DNA from: Acanthamoeba lenticulata | Lineage: Eukaryota; Discosea; Longamoebia; Acanthamoebidae | DNA length: 64,000 nucleotides | Direction: 5' to 3' | NCBI GenBank assembly: GCA_002179805.1 | Contig: NAVB01000053.1 | Location: 62,001 to 126,000, forward strand | Program-made: the position numbers and the translations under genes | Part shown: piece after piece, positions 1 to 10,870 of the stretch | Layout: every line of letters begins with the position of its first letter | How positions within the stretch are numbered: the stretch's first letter is position 1 | The notes under the pieces: model-generated | Database searches by the model: none | What the model was told of the DNA's origin: nothing | What the model saw: only the letters and a program-made list of their open reading frames with translations

Positions 1-71
1 CCGACCGAGCGGAGGCGCAGCCTTTGATCCTGCGCGCACGATCTCACGATTTTTGTGCGCGTGTTTTGTAG

Positions 72-1035
72 GCCGTTACGCACGAAAAGATCGAAGAAGT
101 GGTGAACGCCACTCTTTCCTCCATGGGCAAGGTACCCAAGGATGTGCGCACCGACTACTACTACGGTACATAACTTCTTCTTCCTTCCCTTTGTACGTTG
201 GAGGGTTCCTTACCCAACAAGTCCTCCACACGCAGACATCTACCTCCGGCCGCCGGAAACAAACCAAGAAAGCGGCGATTCACTCACGTACGCACAAACG
301 TGGTCCACTTTCATCAATCACCTTGTTGGCTCGTCGGCACAGCCAGTCTGTGGATGCGATTCACCGATGTGTTGCTATGTCTGCCTGGCTCACATGTTGG
401 CTTTGTTTTCTATGTTGTTGTAGGGCCGTGCAGCCGGGCGTGGATTGGATCCGCATGCGCAACAACGGAGGCACCTACACATTGCAGTTCTCTGAATCAC
501 TCAAGGAGGACGAGTTCATCATTTCGCCCACCATGGACTTCCAGGTACTTTGCCCTTTCGCTATTTTTCCGGTGCCTTCTCTACTGTTGGTGGTTGTTGT
601 TGACGCCACTTTGGTGTCGTGGTGGTGGGCGATCGCCAACTCCAGGTCAATGTCAAGATTCTGGGCGGGCTCATGGCGTTAGGCTACTCGATCGCTGTCA
701 TCATCCACCGGCGTTCTGTTGTCTTTGGCGGACACGAGGAACTCACCGTCACACTCGACACTCTTGAGGGTACTCTCCTCCTCCGTTCCAAGGCCAACGT
801 ACGTGTCGTAGCAGTGGCTCATGCACGCAACAATCAAACAGAACTCGGAGCCCAGACCTTTGTGCAGATCAAAGGCAACAGCCGCCAGTTGGTCGGCCAA
901 GTGGGCGAGAAACTGGGCCTGAACAACTTCGTCTCCAAGTCCTACATCGAGATTTACCTCGAGCAGTTCTCGCCTCAAGCGACCAACGCCACACAGGCGC
1001 TTCCTCGCTCCTGGTTGGCATCAGCCAAGCTCTAG
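72..1035 (+). CDS. Uridine kinase/CYTH (TTM-like) protein, 3' part
   Basis: This is the C-terminal part of a protein like plant TTM1/TTM2, which join a P-loop uridine-kinase-like domain to a CYTH (triphosphate tunnel) domain; the kinase half lies upstream of the window. Exons read as 72-165, 236-287, 424-544, 646-769 and 842-1035, and every phase closes. The joined frame gives DIYLRPPE, then WIRMRNNGGTY, EDEFIISPTMDFQ, VNVKILGGLMALGY, FVQIKG and KSYIEIYLEQF. These follow the conserved CYTH order of substrate strand, Arg-rich strand, acidic strand and terminal SYxExxLE motif. By family, CYTH proteins act on phosphate chains (pyrophosphatase or adenylyl-cyclase-like chemistry); the actual substrate here is not known. 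All four donors start with GTAC. The family call is fairly secure, the reaction is not. Confidence 0.75.
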
Positions 1036-1247
1036 GCCAGCAGGGGAGCCAAGAGTGGCCTTACATGGACCCAGGCACCAGTTGCTGGAAACAGTCAAGT
1101 GGTGAGCATCTCTGCCAAGGTAGTAAACCACACGGTGATACACCGTGTAAATAGCCCCACCCTTTCCGAAAGGGCAAGTTTATGTGCAGGCGATGCGTTT
1201 ACTCAACTCGCGAGGAGAGGGAGAGAGGGCGCTTCACCGCGCGGTGA
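1036..1247. other. Spacer with short inverted repeat
   Basis: This is the 3' flank of the CYTH gene. A short inverted repeat (CACGGTG followed by CACCGTG) lies near 1133-1150. No tRNA or convincing coding frame was seen. Confidence 0.4.
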
Positions 1248-1532
1248 TTAGGGGCCACGAACGATGACCAATAGCCCCATCAAAAGAGAGAGAGAGAGAG
1301 AGAGGAAATGGGTTATGTCTGGAGGAATCTCGGTTCCATAAAGGTAGGTGCAGAGCTTGAGCCCGCCTAGGTGTAGGAAGACCAGTATGCACAGACCCCA
1401 GACGAGGTGTGCTGGGCCTGCCTCCGCTTCCACTAAGATCACATCAAGGATATTGTGCTCTCTAGCAACTTCTTCTTGGAGTTGACGCAGGAGTTCAGGG
1501 AGTTGCTCTACAGCGATCCTCTCTTTAGCCAT
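1248..1532 (-). CDS. Small hypothetical membrane protein
   Basis: An uninterrupted 94-codon frame opens with ATG at 1532. It begins with an amphipathic charged stretch (MAKERIAVEQLPELLRQLQE), then a hydrophobic segment (HLVWGLCILVFLHLGGLKL) that could span a membrane, and ends in a Ser/Leu run encoded by the AG/CT microsatellite at about 1285-1305 and a last hydrophobic patch. No family is recognised. The 107 bp between its start and the next gene's start on the opposite strand could be a shared promoter. The microsatellite tail is a reason for doubt: the true 3' end may be spliced, or the frame may be fortuitous. Confidence 0.3.
   Translation of the reverse strand: MAKERIAVEQLPELLRQLQEEVAREHNILDVILVEAEAGPAHLVWGLCILVFLHLGGLKLCTYLYGTEIPPDITHFLSLSLSLLMGLLVIVRGP
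1285..1305. repeat. (AG)n microsatellite
   Basis: A perfect AG dinucleotide tract of about ten units. It falls inside the candidate small membrane-protein frame on the minus strand, where it encodes an alternating Ser-Leu run. Confidence 0.9.
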
Positions 1533-1639
1533 GTTGTGTAGTGTCGGGAAAGGTTCGTAGCAAGTGAAATGGAGGAAGCAAGTTACATGTAGAACTGGTG
1601 GTTGAGTACATGATGTACCAACTCTATGACATCGTTTCC

Positions 1640-1873
1640 ATGTCTGGTACACTTAAGGCCTTCTCTTCCTCTTGGCAACTTGGTTTGCTCATCCTGCTTC
1701 CTGCACTGGCAGCGAGGAAGTATGGCCCGTGCACTTGGGAATGGGAGGCGCATCCCGACAACCCCTTCAAGAAGCCGCGCAGGGAGGACATCAGCCTCGT
1801 CAACGGCGTGTTGACCATTGTCCTCAAGAAGAAGGGCGCCATCATCACTGTTGGCGGAAACAAGAACAAGTGA
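1640..1873 (+). CDS. Small hypothetical protein (55 aa, one intron)
   Basis: A first exon of seven bases (ATG at 1640, ending 1646) joins to 1713-1873 across a 66-bp intron with a GTACAC donor, a pyrimidine-rich tail and a CAG acceptor. The product starts MSARKYGPCTWEWEAHPD, continues with FKKPRRED and a hydrophobic strand-like stretch (NGVLTIVLKKKGAIITVGG), and ends GNKNK. Third positions in exon 2 are strongly G/C, like neighbouring genes. An in-frame ATG pair lies a little upstream, so a slightly longer N-terminus is possible. No family is recognised; the Trp-rich start and basic middle do not identify a function. Confidence 0.45.
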   Translation: MSGTLKAFSSSWQLGLLILLPALAARKYGPCTWEWEAHPDNPFKKPRREDISLVNGVLTIVLKKKGAIITVGGNKNK

Positions 1874-2060
1874 GGAACCCTTGACCTCTCTTCGGTTAGG
1901 CATCCTTTTCACTCACTCATTCACAGAGTGGATGCTGGTTATCTCTCCTCCACTTCAGCCTTCTTTTCTTTTTCTCTGCTTGCCCTGCTGCGCCTTGTAA
2001 CAAAGTTGTTTGAGTAAAAGGCTTGGTGGAAGAGGCAGTACTTCTTGGCGCTGTATTGCT

Positions 2061-3719
2061 TCAAGGGGAGGCAGTAGGGAAGAACACACGTCGCGTGTTG
2101 GTGTGGATCGTGGCGGCCAGCACCTCGACGTCCTCTCCGCGCGCACCTGCGATGACCTCCAGCACTTGCCTTGTTTTGCGGCTGTGGTTAATCTAAAAAA
2201 CTTGAGTGGCCGTTGTTGTGTTTTCTCTGTACCTGACGGTGCACGGCTCGTTGCGACCTTTGACCATCTTGCTAGTGTCATGCTTCTTCCGGTCCTGCAC
2301 ACAAACAGATTCGCAAAAATGTGAGCCAAGAAGGGAGAAAACTTGCGCAAGCTTGATCATACCACACTCGGCCACTTGGTCTTCACAAGCTTGGCTCCGG
2401 CGTGCGTGTTCCGTATGTCACAGTAGGGCGCGTCTGCGTTTACAAACATTTAAGAGGACATGATGTGAGCCATCAAGAACCCGCACAGAGCAAGGATCTG
2501 AAACCGCGTACCGGTCTCGATCATGATCTTGTCCGCGGGAATCGCGCGCACGACTTCGAGGTTATCCGCGGTCTGCGGCAGGAGGAGCAGGATAAGGACA
2601 TACGAGCAGTGGGGTGCTACACAGGCAGTGGCGCACTTTGAGCGAGCAGCCGTTGATGCCAATGAAGAGATCCAACTCAACCAGCGCTTTCATCTCCTCT
2701 ACAGTTCCCGTGAAGGAATGTACCACTCCGTGGCTGTCCCATAGATTAAACGCACGAAAAGGGACTTGTACAAACGCGTCAAAGCCGGGAAGCGTACGTG
2801 AACTTGTGGCGATTCCGCTTGACCACTTCAATGAAATCGTCACAGGCGTTGCGCATGTGCAGGAAGAGCGGCAAGCCCGTCTTCTCCACCAACTCAAACT
2901 GGGCCTGGAAGTACCTGCGCGATAACCGCCAAGCAAGGTGTTAAGCTAAGCTGTTCTATTGCCCCTCTAAACAAGCAGCTGCAAGACGTACTTGAGTTGA
3001 GTCTCCTTCGAACAGAACTGCAAACGATCGTAATCTGTAGTGAGAGCATGAGCAACGAACGACGCCAGCGAAGCAGCCAAAGAAAGGGAGGCGAACCGAG
3101 CCCAAACTCGCCAACGGCGACAATCTTTGGGTGATGTTTGCCTTCGGGGAGCGCCAGCGCGAGCAGCTGCTGAAGGTAGTCCTCGGCGCCGCCCTCCCAA
3201 GCCTCGAACTCATCACAGCGGGTCGGATGCACGCCGGCCGTTGTGTACAGTCGATCTAGGTGATTGTTGGCGCACACATGAGCTTGGTGTAGTCCAGAAT
3301 GTGTTGACGTCTGCGGCGCACCATGCTTGTCCACCAGCGACAAGGCCTCCTTCACCTCTTGGAGACGGCCTGCAGTGACCATCACCCGCTCGACACCAGC
3401 TTCCCAGGCACGTGCAAGCACCTGCAGCATTCAGCGTGAGACGCGTGGGTGAGGTATCGCGGTGGGGTACACTGTACAGCGTCAAGGTCATCTGAGTGGT
3501 ATTGCTTGCCGTTGTAGTGTCCTCTGAACGACTCATCTGCAGAAGAAAGAGTCGACTGCTCGATTTACATACTTTCGAAAACGTAGGGGCAAGCCGTACC
3601 AGTCAAGTTGGCGCCAATGTCTATGCTTGCACAACCGTCATAAGCGTAAGCTGAGGAACTACATTTAAACGCCAAGCAAAAGCCAGCGTACCAATCAATG
3701 CTACCTTCGCGTCCTCCAT
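2061..3719 (-). CDS. TatD-family deoxyribonuclease (TATDN1-like)
   Basis: Twelve short exons give a 318-aa protein, close to human TATDN1 (297). Boundaries: 3719-3692, 3650-3600, 3536-3478, 3421-3322, 3255-3097, 3034-2992, 2914-2798, 2733-2637, 2572-2512, 2433-2363, 2294-2233, 2169-2061. Motifs run in family order: IDIGANLT (the usual first metal-binding DxHxH is degenerate, as in other TATDN1 proteins), [26 protein letters not shown] (metal-bridging Glu), [28 protein letters not shown] IGINGCSLK, and MIETDAPY (catalytic Asp). TatD enzymes are metal-dependent DNases with exonuclease activity, implicated in DNA quality control and apoptosis-like DNA breakdown. The first exon (MEDAKVALI) is the least certain. 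It is divergent from the DNA polymerase gene by 91 bp. Confidence 0.85.
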
Positions 3720-3810
3720 CTCCGCAAATGGTTTTCTCTGCTTTTCTCAAAGTTTTACTTTCTAGAAATGGGCAGCCTTCATTTCTTTCCAGATTGAAAT
3801 TGAAGGACCA
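3720..3810. promoter_or_regulatory. Shared promoter of TatD nuclease and DNA polymerase
   Basis: Only 91 bp separate the ATGs of two divergent genes that both act on DNA. The stretch is more A/T-rich than its surroundings and pyrimidine-rich on the plus strand. No canonical TATA box was identified, so the role is inferred from geometry alone. Confidence 0.5.
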
Positions 3811-6800
3811 ATGCTGCGCGCAGCTGATGTCTGTACCCCAAAGGCTCTGTGGGCAGCATCACCATCCCGTGCTTTCCTCCATGGAGGCCGAAGCTTGCGA
3901 TTCAGCCCGTCTCGCGTCCTGTCTAGCCCAATAATCTCGACTCTCGGCCGGGGCCGATTATCGCCTCTCCGCTCTTCTATGCTGCCCCTCTTCCGTGGCA
4001 CATCCACGAAGACTGCACCAGCACCAACATTCTTAATTTCGACCACCGCTGAGGGTGAAGGCCAGGCTGTAGGGGCGCCGGCTGTGAAGATTAATGGGCA
4101 GGAGCATGCAGAGCGGCCGCACACAATCCTCATCGACGGATCCTTCCTCACCCATCGCGCTTACCACGCGCCCATTGCTGGCCAAATGAAAAACAACGCG
4201 GGGTTGGCCGTCAACGCCGTCTTCTCCTACACGCGGTCCATGCTTAAGATTTTGCAAGATCCCCACTTCAAGGCCGACTTCATTGGTTCGATCGATTCTC
4301 TTTCCCGTGTCATACGTGTTGCACTCACGTGTGCGTGTTCCATGTCTTTCTCGCCAACAGGCGTGTTCATGGACTCAGGTCCCTCGTTCCGCAAGCAGCT
4401 GTTCGCGGAGTACAAGGCCCACCGCTCGGCGCCCTCTGCCGTACATCCTCCTTGCGTCTGCAACTCTCGTAAGGATTAGATACTGACATCAGGTACATGC
4501 CTGTGGTGTCCACAGGAACTGAGGCAGCAGTTCCCGCTGGTCGCTGAAGCCACGCGGGCTCTCGGCATCCAAGCGATTAAGGTTTGACCTCTGCGTGCCC
4601 ATGAGAGGGCCATCTTGCAACCTCTCACCGCCACACCATTACAGGCTGAAGGTATGGAGGCCGACGACTTGATTGCCTGCTACGCCAAGACCGCGCAGGC
4701 CCAGGGCCACCGCGTACGTCATTTGCACTGCACCACGCACTGCAGCTAGCCTTGGCCGCTCAAATCCAGGAGGGACCGCGCAGGTGACCATCATTACGCG
4801 GGACAAGGACCTCATGCAGCTGGTAGGTCCAACGGTCAAGCTCTACGATCCCGTGGGCAAGAAGACGATCGGTGAGCCACAACAATTTCAACCACAGACG
4901 TGGACGCCCTGAACCAGCGCTAATCTTACGTCCTCCTTCCCGTCTAAAACTGATCAGGTGAGGACGAGGTGCGCAAGAAGTTCCAGGTCGAGCAGCCGAG
5001 CCAGGTCAGGGACGTCCTGGCCCTCATGGGCGATGAGGGCGACAACGGTACGCGCCTTGCTTTCCCTCCTTCAGTCTTGGCGCGCTGCTCTCTGGTTCTC
5101 ACAAGCCCGCAATCACTGTATCCAGTGCCGGGCGTTCCCGGGATTGGGCCCAAGACGGCTGCCGCGTTGGTGTCCGAGTTTAACTCGATCGAGGAGCTGC
5201 TGGAGAACACGGCCAAGATTTCTAACAAGAAACGGCGCCAGCTGTACTTGACTCGCTTCGTTCTCCTTTTTATTATTATTATTGAACTCGTGGTCGTCCT
5301 TTGACGCAGAGTTGAGGAACATGTGGAGACCATCCGCAAGGCCCTCGCGCTGGTGGAGCTGCGATACGACATCCCTCTGCCCGTCCAGCTCGACGACCTG
5401 CGCCGACAGCCCATCGACCGCGAGAAGGTACTGCAGCCGCACACTCTTGTCCTGGGTAGTGGGACATGTGAGGTCGAGTGTGCACTACTCACCACGCCTG
5501 GCTGTGCTGTCCGGCAGTTCTTGACGTTTTTGAAGGAGCACTCGTTTGGGTCGATCATTGCGAAACTGGACAAGATCTGTCCGCCAACCGCCGTTGAGCA
5601 GGTCGTCGAGGCCCCGCTACGCACCTCGACCACGCGCGGCCGGCCGCGTCTCGGTACTCCTTCTATCACTTTCGTGCCTCGCGCCGCAATTCTTCTGATC
5701 TGCTGGTGCTGGCCTCAGATGAACCGACGCTGGAGCTCACAATGGCGCCAATGGCGGTACGCGCGCCAGCGACAGCGGCGGAAAGGCTGACAAGTCTTTT
5801 TTATTGCATTTATTTTCTTATTACTTTTTTATTCTTATTTATATTTTTATAATTGTGCAGCCCGCCTCGGTGGCAGTGGCCTCGAAGCGGCCAAAGGTGA
5901 AGGTGGAGGGAGTGACGATCGTGGACTCGCCGGAGGAGGCGCGCCGTGTGCTGGCCATCCTCATGTCGCCCAAGCTCCGCGATCGCTACCACGCCTGTGA
6001 TACGGAGGCGATCAAGATCGGTGCGTTGGTCCACTCTCGCTGCTGGTTTGACGCGATGGCGAGCTCATGTCTTCATGCTGTGATCAACTCAACTCTGTGC
6101 TTTTGTGTTGGCAACAGAGGTCAAGCAGCAAAGCCCGTACAACTACGGCGAAGTGATTTGCGCGTCTGTTTATTGCGGCCCCGACGTCGACTTTGGCGAC
6201 GGTGCGCCTCTTCCCCTCAGCTGGCCTTGCGCACGCAAACTCACCCACTAGGTTGGCCTCCAGGTCCCAATCTGTGGATCGACAACATGGACGACGCACG
6301 CGGGGTGCTCAACCTCTTCAAGGAATACTTTGAGCACGAGGAGATCAAAAAGGTCCTGCTTGCCCCGCCTATTGAACCTCCCCCATTAAATGCGCCTATT
6401 TCATGAGAGTTGCTCATTTGTTTGACTTCGCTGGCCGGGACGGGAAGCAGGTGTGGCACAACTACAGCTTCGATCGCGCCATGATGTGGCGACACGGGAT
6501 CAATGTCAAGGGCTTCGGCGGTGATACCATCCACATGTACATGGCACCTCAACCCCAGTCTCGGATGCTGAGTCTGGCAAGGAATGCGAAACTCATCGCC
6601 CCTTTCCTTTCCCCCACGCAGGGCACGCTTGTGGGATGCGTCGCGCACGAGTGTCGGCAAGAAGTATTCGCTAGAGGCGCTCACAGCGGAGCTTCTCGAG
6701 GGCGAACACAAGCGCTCCATCAAAGGTTGGTGTTGGCCAGCGTTGCGTTTCATTCAATTGAACACAAGGCCTTAACAACGACCCGCCAATCTTTGCGGCT

Positions 6801-9659
6801 CGGTACTTGTGTGCTGTGTGCAGAAATCTTTGGGCGGCACAAGGTGAAGAAGGACGGCACGCTGGGCAAGGAGATCGTCGTTCCCGACCTCGACGCCATT
6901 CAGCGGTACGATGCCTCGCTGGGTGCAGAGCTTAATCATGAATTCATTGGCCAACCAACGCCCCCACGCACACTCTCCAGAGGCGAGGCAGGCATGGAGG
7001 CGCTCAACAACTGGATCTACTACTCCACGTTCGATACGCGCGGAACCTACGAGCTGAGGTACGCCCATCTTATTGCTCACTGGCGCCTACGGCTCTTGAC
7101 GAGCGTCCACATGTTTGTTGGTGGGATGATGTGATGGATGGGGTACAGGGACAAGCTGGAGGACCAGCTGCGTGAGATGCCGTGGGTGTACGAGGGCAAG
7201 AAGTCGCTGCCGGGCGCCAACCAGACCATGTGGGACTATTACCAGAACTACTGGCTCCCTTTCGGCGAGGTCCTCACCGACATGGAGCGCGAGGGCATCA
7301 AGGTCGACGTGGACTATTTGGCCGACATCGAGCAGGTGGCCCTGGCCGAGGCCAAGAAGCACCAAGCCCGCTTCAAGGAGTGGGCCAGCATCTACTGCTG
7401 GGTGCGCCACCTTGCACCTTCCTTACTGGCCGGGAACCCTCGCCTCTCACACACAAATCGCGACGCAGGATGCGCGATACATGAACCCCACGAGCGATGC
7501 TCAGAAGCAACAGCTGTTTTTCGCGCCCTGCAAGAACCAAAAGACCGAGGAGGTGATGCCCGAGCACCGCCTCTTTGACATTGACAACGACGAAGGTGCC
7601 TCGACACTGGACGCCGGCATCTTCCTTTCTCACTTCATCCGGACCCGGAGGACTGACGATTCGAGTGTGGGCCGGTGCCGGTTTGGCGGGGGCAGGTCTG
7701 CCGGACCCGGAGACGGGCAAGGTCAAGAAGAAGCGGCAGATCCGCATCACAGGCCTGGGCATGGAGCCTATCGGTACGCATCTCCGGCTATTGATTTGCT
7801 CTTTATGTGCTTACATGGCCATCACGCACAGCCTTTACAGGCGCGGGGTGGCCGGCGGTCGGCGCGGAGGTCCTCAAGCAGCTGGCCGGCAAGCCCAATG
7901 ACGTACCGCCAGCCCACAGCCTATTTTATTATTGAAACCGTAAAAGATTATGATATGTACAATGGTCACAGAACCCGCCCAAGTACGGGCAGGCCTACAA
8001 GTTCTTCTCCAAGGGTGAAGAGGGCGATGGTGGTGCCGAAGCGTGTCAGGCCATAGACTCGCTCGTCAAGATGTCCTCTATCGACACCCTCCTCTCCAAC
8101 TTCATCGTCCCCCTTCAGCACGAGGTTCCACCATTTCCATTTTTATTTTTCTGTTTTTAATTTATTTATTCATTTCCCCTGGATCTTGATGATTATCAGG
8201 TGGACCACAACAACCGCATCCACGCGTCGCTTAACATCAACACGGAAACCGGCCGCCTGAGCTGTCGCCGGCCCAACCTCCAGAACCAGCCGGCCCTCGA
8301 GAAGGACATGTGCGTCGACCGCCTTTTCATGCCCATGGCTGCACGCTAGCGACACCAGAAACTCACCTCTTTTCCTGTCTTCTCTCCTTCTCGCACTCGG
8401 CCAGCTTCAAGATCCGGAGCTCGTTCACGTGCGAGAAGGGCAAGAAGTTGATCGTGGCCGACTACGGGCAGCTGGAGCTGCGCCTGCTGGCTCATATGAC
8501 CAAGTGCCGCTCCATGATCGACGCCTTTGAGAAGGTGTGAACTTTCAACTTGTTTGCCCGCTTCCTCTCCAGCCCCCTCCCTCTTGTTCGCTCGCGATGC
8601 CCTTTTCGTGCCCACTCATGCGGACGCACGCACAACGACATCAAAAAGGGCGGTGATTTCCACTCGCGGACGGCGCTGGGCATGTACAGCCACGTGCAAG
8701 AGGCTGTCAAGAAGGGCGACGTCCTGCTCGAGTGGGGCGGCGAGGCACGTAGCTCTCGACTCAGTTTTGCTCTTGCTTGCTTGCAAGTGAGGAAATACTA
8801 AGAACAACAATCAAACAACCAACCAATAGGGCAAGCCGCCGGTGCCGCTGCTCAAGGACATCTATGCAACAGAGCGCAAGAGGGCCAAGACGCTCAACTT
8901 CTCCATCGCCTACGGCAAGACGGCCGTGGGCCTCTCCAAGGACTGGGGCGTCTCCCAGCAGGAGGCCAAGGACACCCTCCACCGATGGTGCGCCCCGCCC
9001 TTCCGGCCTCCCTGTCCGCAGCGCTTCAAGAGAACGCGTCTGGACTGTTGACCGCGTGCGGCGCGGCGTCGCAGGTACGCCGACCGGCCAGAGGTATTGC
9101 GGTGGCAGCAGGACACGATCCGAAGGGCGAGAGAGACCGGCTACACCAAGACCCTCATGGGCCGGTATCGGCCCCTGCCCGACATCAAGCACTCCAGTGC
9201 CACCTTCCGTGGACACGCCGAGCGAGCGGCCATCAACACGCCCATCCAGGTTTGACTCCACGTCTTGTTTACCGAATATTTTTCTTATTAAGATTTGTTA
9301 ACGTTACCTGACGCTGCTGCCGCGATACAGGGCGGGGCAGCTGATATTGTGATCAACGCGATGGTGCTGGCCCACCATGATGAGCTGCTGCGACGGTGGG
9401 GCTGGAAGATGATCCTCCAGGTCCACGACGAGCTCATGCTCGAAGGACCCGCCGTACGACTACACTTTGGCTTTTCGAGCAAGTCCGCTCCCGCTCAAGG
9501 CATGTTGTTGTGGTGTTGTTGTCCATGCAGGAATCGGCGGAGGAGGCGCTGGCGCGGTTGATTGAAGTGATGCAGAGCCCCATGCCGGAGGGCGAAGAGC
9601 TGCTGGTGGCGTTGGCTGTCGACGGCAACGTCGGCAGCACATGGTACGAGGCCAAATGA
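3811..9659 (+). CDS. Family A DNA polymerase, probably mitochondrial (Pol I type)
   Basis: The gene has many exons (first exon 3811-4285). The N-terminus is Arg/Ser-rich and poor in acids (MLRAADVCTPKALWAASPSR), as in a mitochondrial presequence. Next comes a 5' nuclease (PIN/FEN) domain with ILIDGSFLTHRAY, EADDLIACYAK and ITRDKDLMQLV, then an H3TH loop (PGVPGIGPKTAAALV). A 3'-5' exonuclease domain follows, with DTEA (exo I) and HNYSFDRAMM (exo II). The polymerase domain has LQNQPALEKDM, motif A DYGQLELR (usually DYSQIELR), motif B TERKRAKTLNFSIAYG, and motif C QVHDELMLEGP. The stop follows STWYEAK. Full 5' nuclease plus proofreading plus polymerase is the bacterial Pol I plan, unlike plant-type organellar polymerases that lack the 5' nuclease. 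The inferred role is organellar DNA replication and primer removal. Internal exon borders between about 7.4 and 8.2 kb are the least certain. Confidence 0.85.
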
Positions 9660-9912
9660 GGACTCGGTCCAAAGTAAAGCAATGCTGTGCGTGTGCGCAC
9701 GTCGGTTGACCTAACGACTCACGCACAAGTCACAACGTTATTGCAAAGCAGGAGAGAGATGTTTGTATTTGCTGGCGAGTGGCATTTTCGTAAAGAACAA
9801 CAACTTGTGTGCAGGTCTTAGAGGAGCGAGAGAGATGCTGGTGGTGACGTGTTCGACCGGGTTGAGCGCGGCGGGAACGCAACGGGCTCTTCGGTCATCG
9901 CGCTCGTCGTGG

Positions 9913-10748
9913 TTAGTTGTAGGCGTTGCCGTCGCATTCGGGCTTGCACTGGCGCTCGTAGGGGCAGTTGGCGCCGGCCTGGAGGTAGCTGCCCTTGTCG
10001 TCGGGGTAGCAGCCGTTGCCGTCGGCGTAGAGCACGCCGCCGTAGGTCTTGATGGGGTAGCAGCCGCGGCCGTCACGGTAGAACCACATGCCGTCGATCT
10101 CGCGCGGGCAGCAGCCGTTGCCGTCCTTCTCCTTGTTGTAGGGGCACTGGTTGTTGTGCTGCTGGCTGGTGGTCTTGTACTCCTCCGACGAGGTCTTGGG
10201 AGGGTAGTACTCCTGTGTGGTGGTCATGTGCTCCTCGCTCGTGGTCTGAGGGTAGTGTTGGGACGTGGTCTTGTGCTTATGAGTAGTGGTCTTGTGCTGC
10301 TTGCTCGTGGTCTTGTGCTCCTCGCTCGTGGTCTTGGGCGGGTAGTACTCCTGCGTGGTGGTGTACTGGTACTCGTTGGGCTTCTCGCAGCTCGGATAGC
10401 ACTTCTGCTCCTTCGGGCACGACTTGTCAGAGGCTAAGTAGTTCCCGTCCTCATCAGGGTAGCACCTGAAGGGGGTCAGACATGAGCAAGCAACAATCAC
10501 TCACCCTCCACACAAGATGAGATGTACCCGTTGGAGTCAGCGTAGAAGAGGTTGTACTTGATCTCCTTGGGGTAGCACTTGTTGTTGAAGTCGCGGTAGT
10601 AGGCATTGCCTTTGACGACGATCGGGCAACAGCCATCACCATCAGGCCAGAAGCCGCCAGAGCAAGGGCCTTGGTCACCCAGGCTGGAGGCGACCATCAG
10701 CGCCAGGGTCAGGCCTACAAAGGCCAGCGATGAGAAGGAGAAAGTCAT
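9913..10748 (-). CDS. Leo-type cyst-wall lectin (two 8-Cys domains, TKH spacer)
   Basis: Two exons (10748-10528 and 10465-9913) encode 257 aa. A signal peptide (MTFSFSSLAFVGLTLALMVA, ending near SLGDQG) is followed by an eight-cysteine domain (C, CC, C, C, C, C, C: SGGFWPDGDGCCP, NKCYP, NGCYPDEDG, SCPKEQKCYPSC). A Thr/Lys/His-rich spacer with repeats such as EYYPPKTTSEEHKTTSK follows, then a second eight-cysteine domain of the same pattern (GNGCCP, GRGCYP, NGCYPDDKG, NCPYERQCKPEC). That layout matches Acanthamoeba Leo lectins, which are secreted and bind cellulose in the cyst wall. The intron falls inside the first domain and restores NGCYP, mirroring the second repeat. It lies downstream of, and co-oriented with, a cellulose synthase gene. 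Encystment-linked expression is expected for the family, not shown here. Confidence 0.85.
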
Positions 10749-10846
10749 GCTTGTTTCCAAGTGATGTAGAGGCAAGTGAAGCTCAGAGAGGCTGTTGTAG
10801 TTCGCGCTGTTGGGTTGAGTGAGGAAATGCTACTGTGGAGTCTCTG

Positions 10847-10870
10847 TTTTAAAAGGGTCAGCAGCCAATC
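10847..10870 (-). promoter_or_regulatory. TATA-like and CCAAT-like elements of the Leo lectin gene
   Basis: About 100 bp upstream of the lectin ATG on the minus strand is TTTTAAAA (10847-10854). The hexamer CCAATC (plus strand) at 10865-10870 reads as an inverted CCAAT element for this gene. Position and order suit a core promoter; this is inference from motifs only. Confidence 0.45.
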
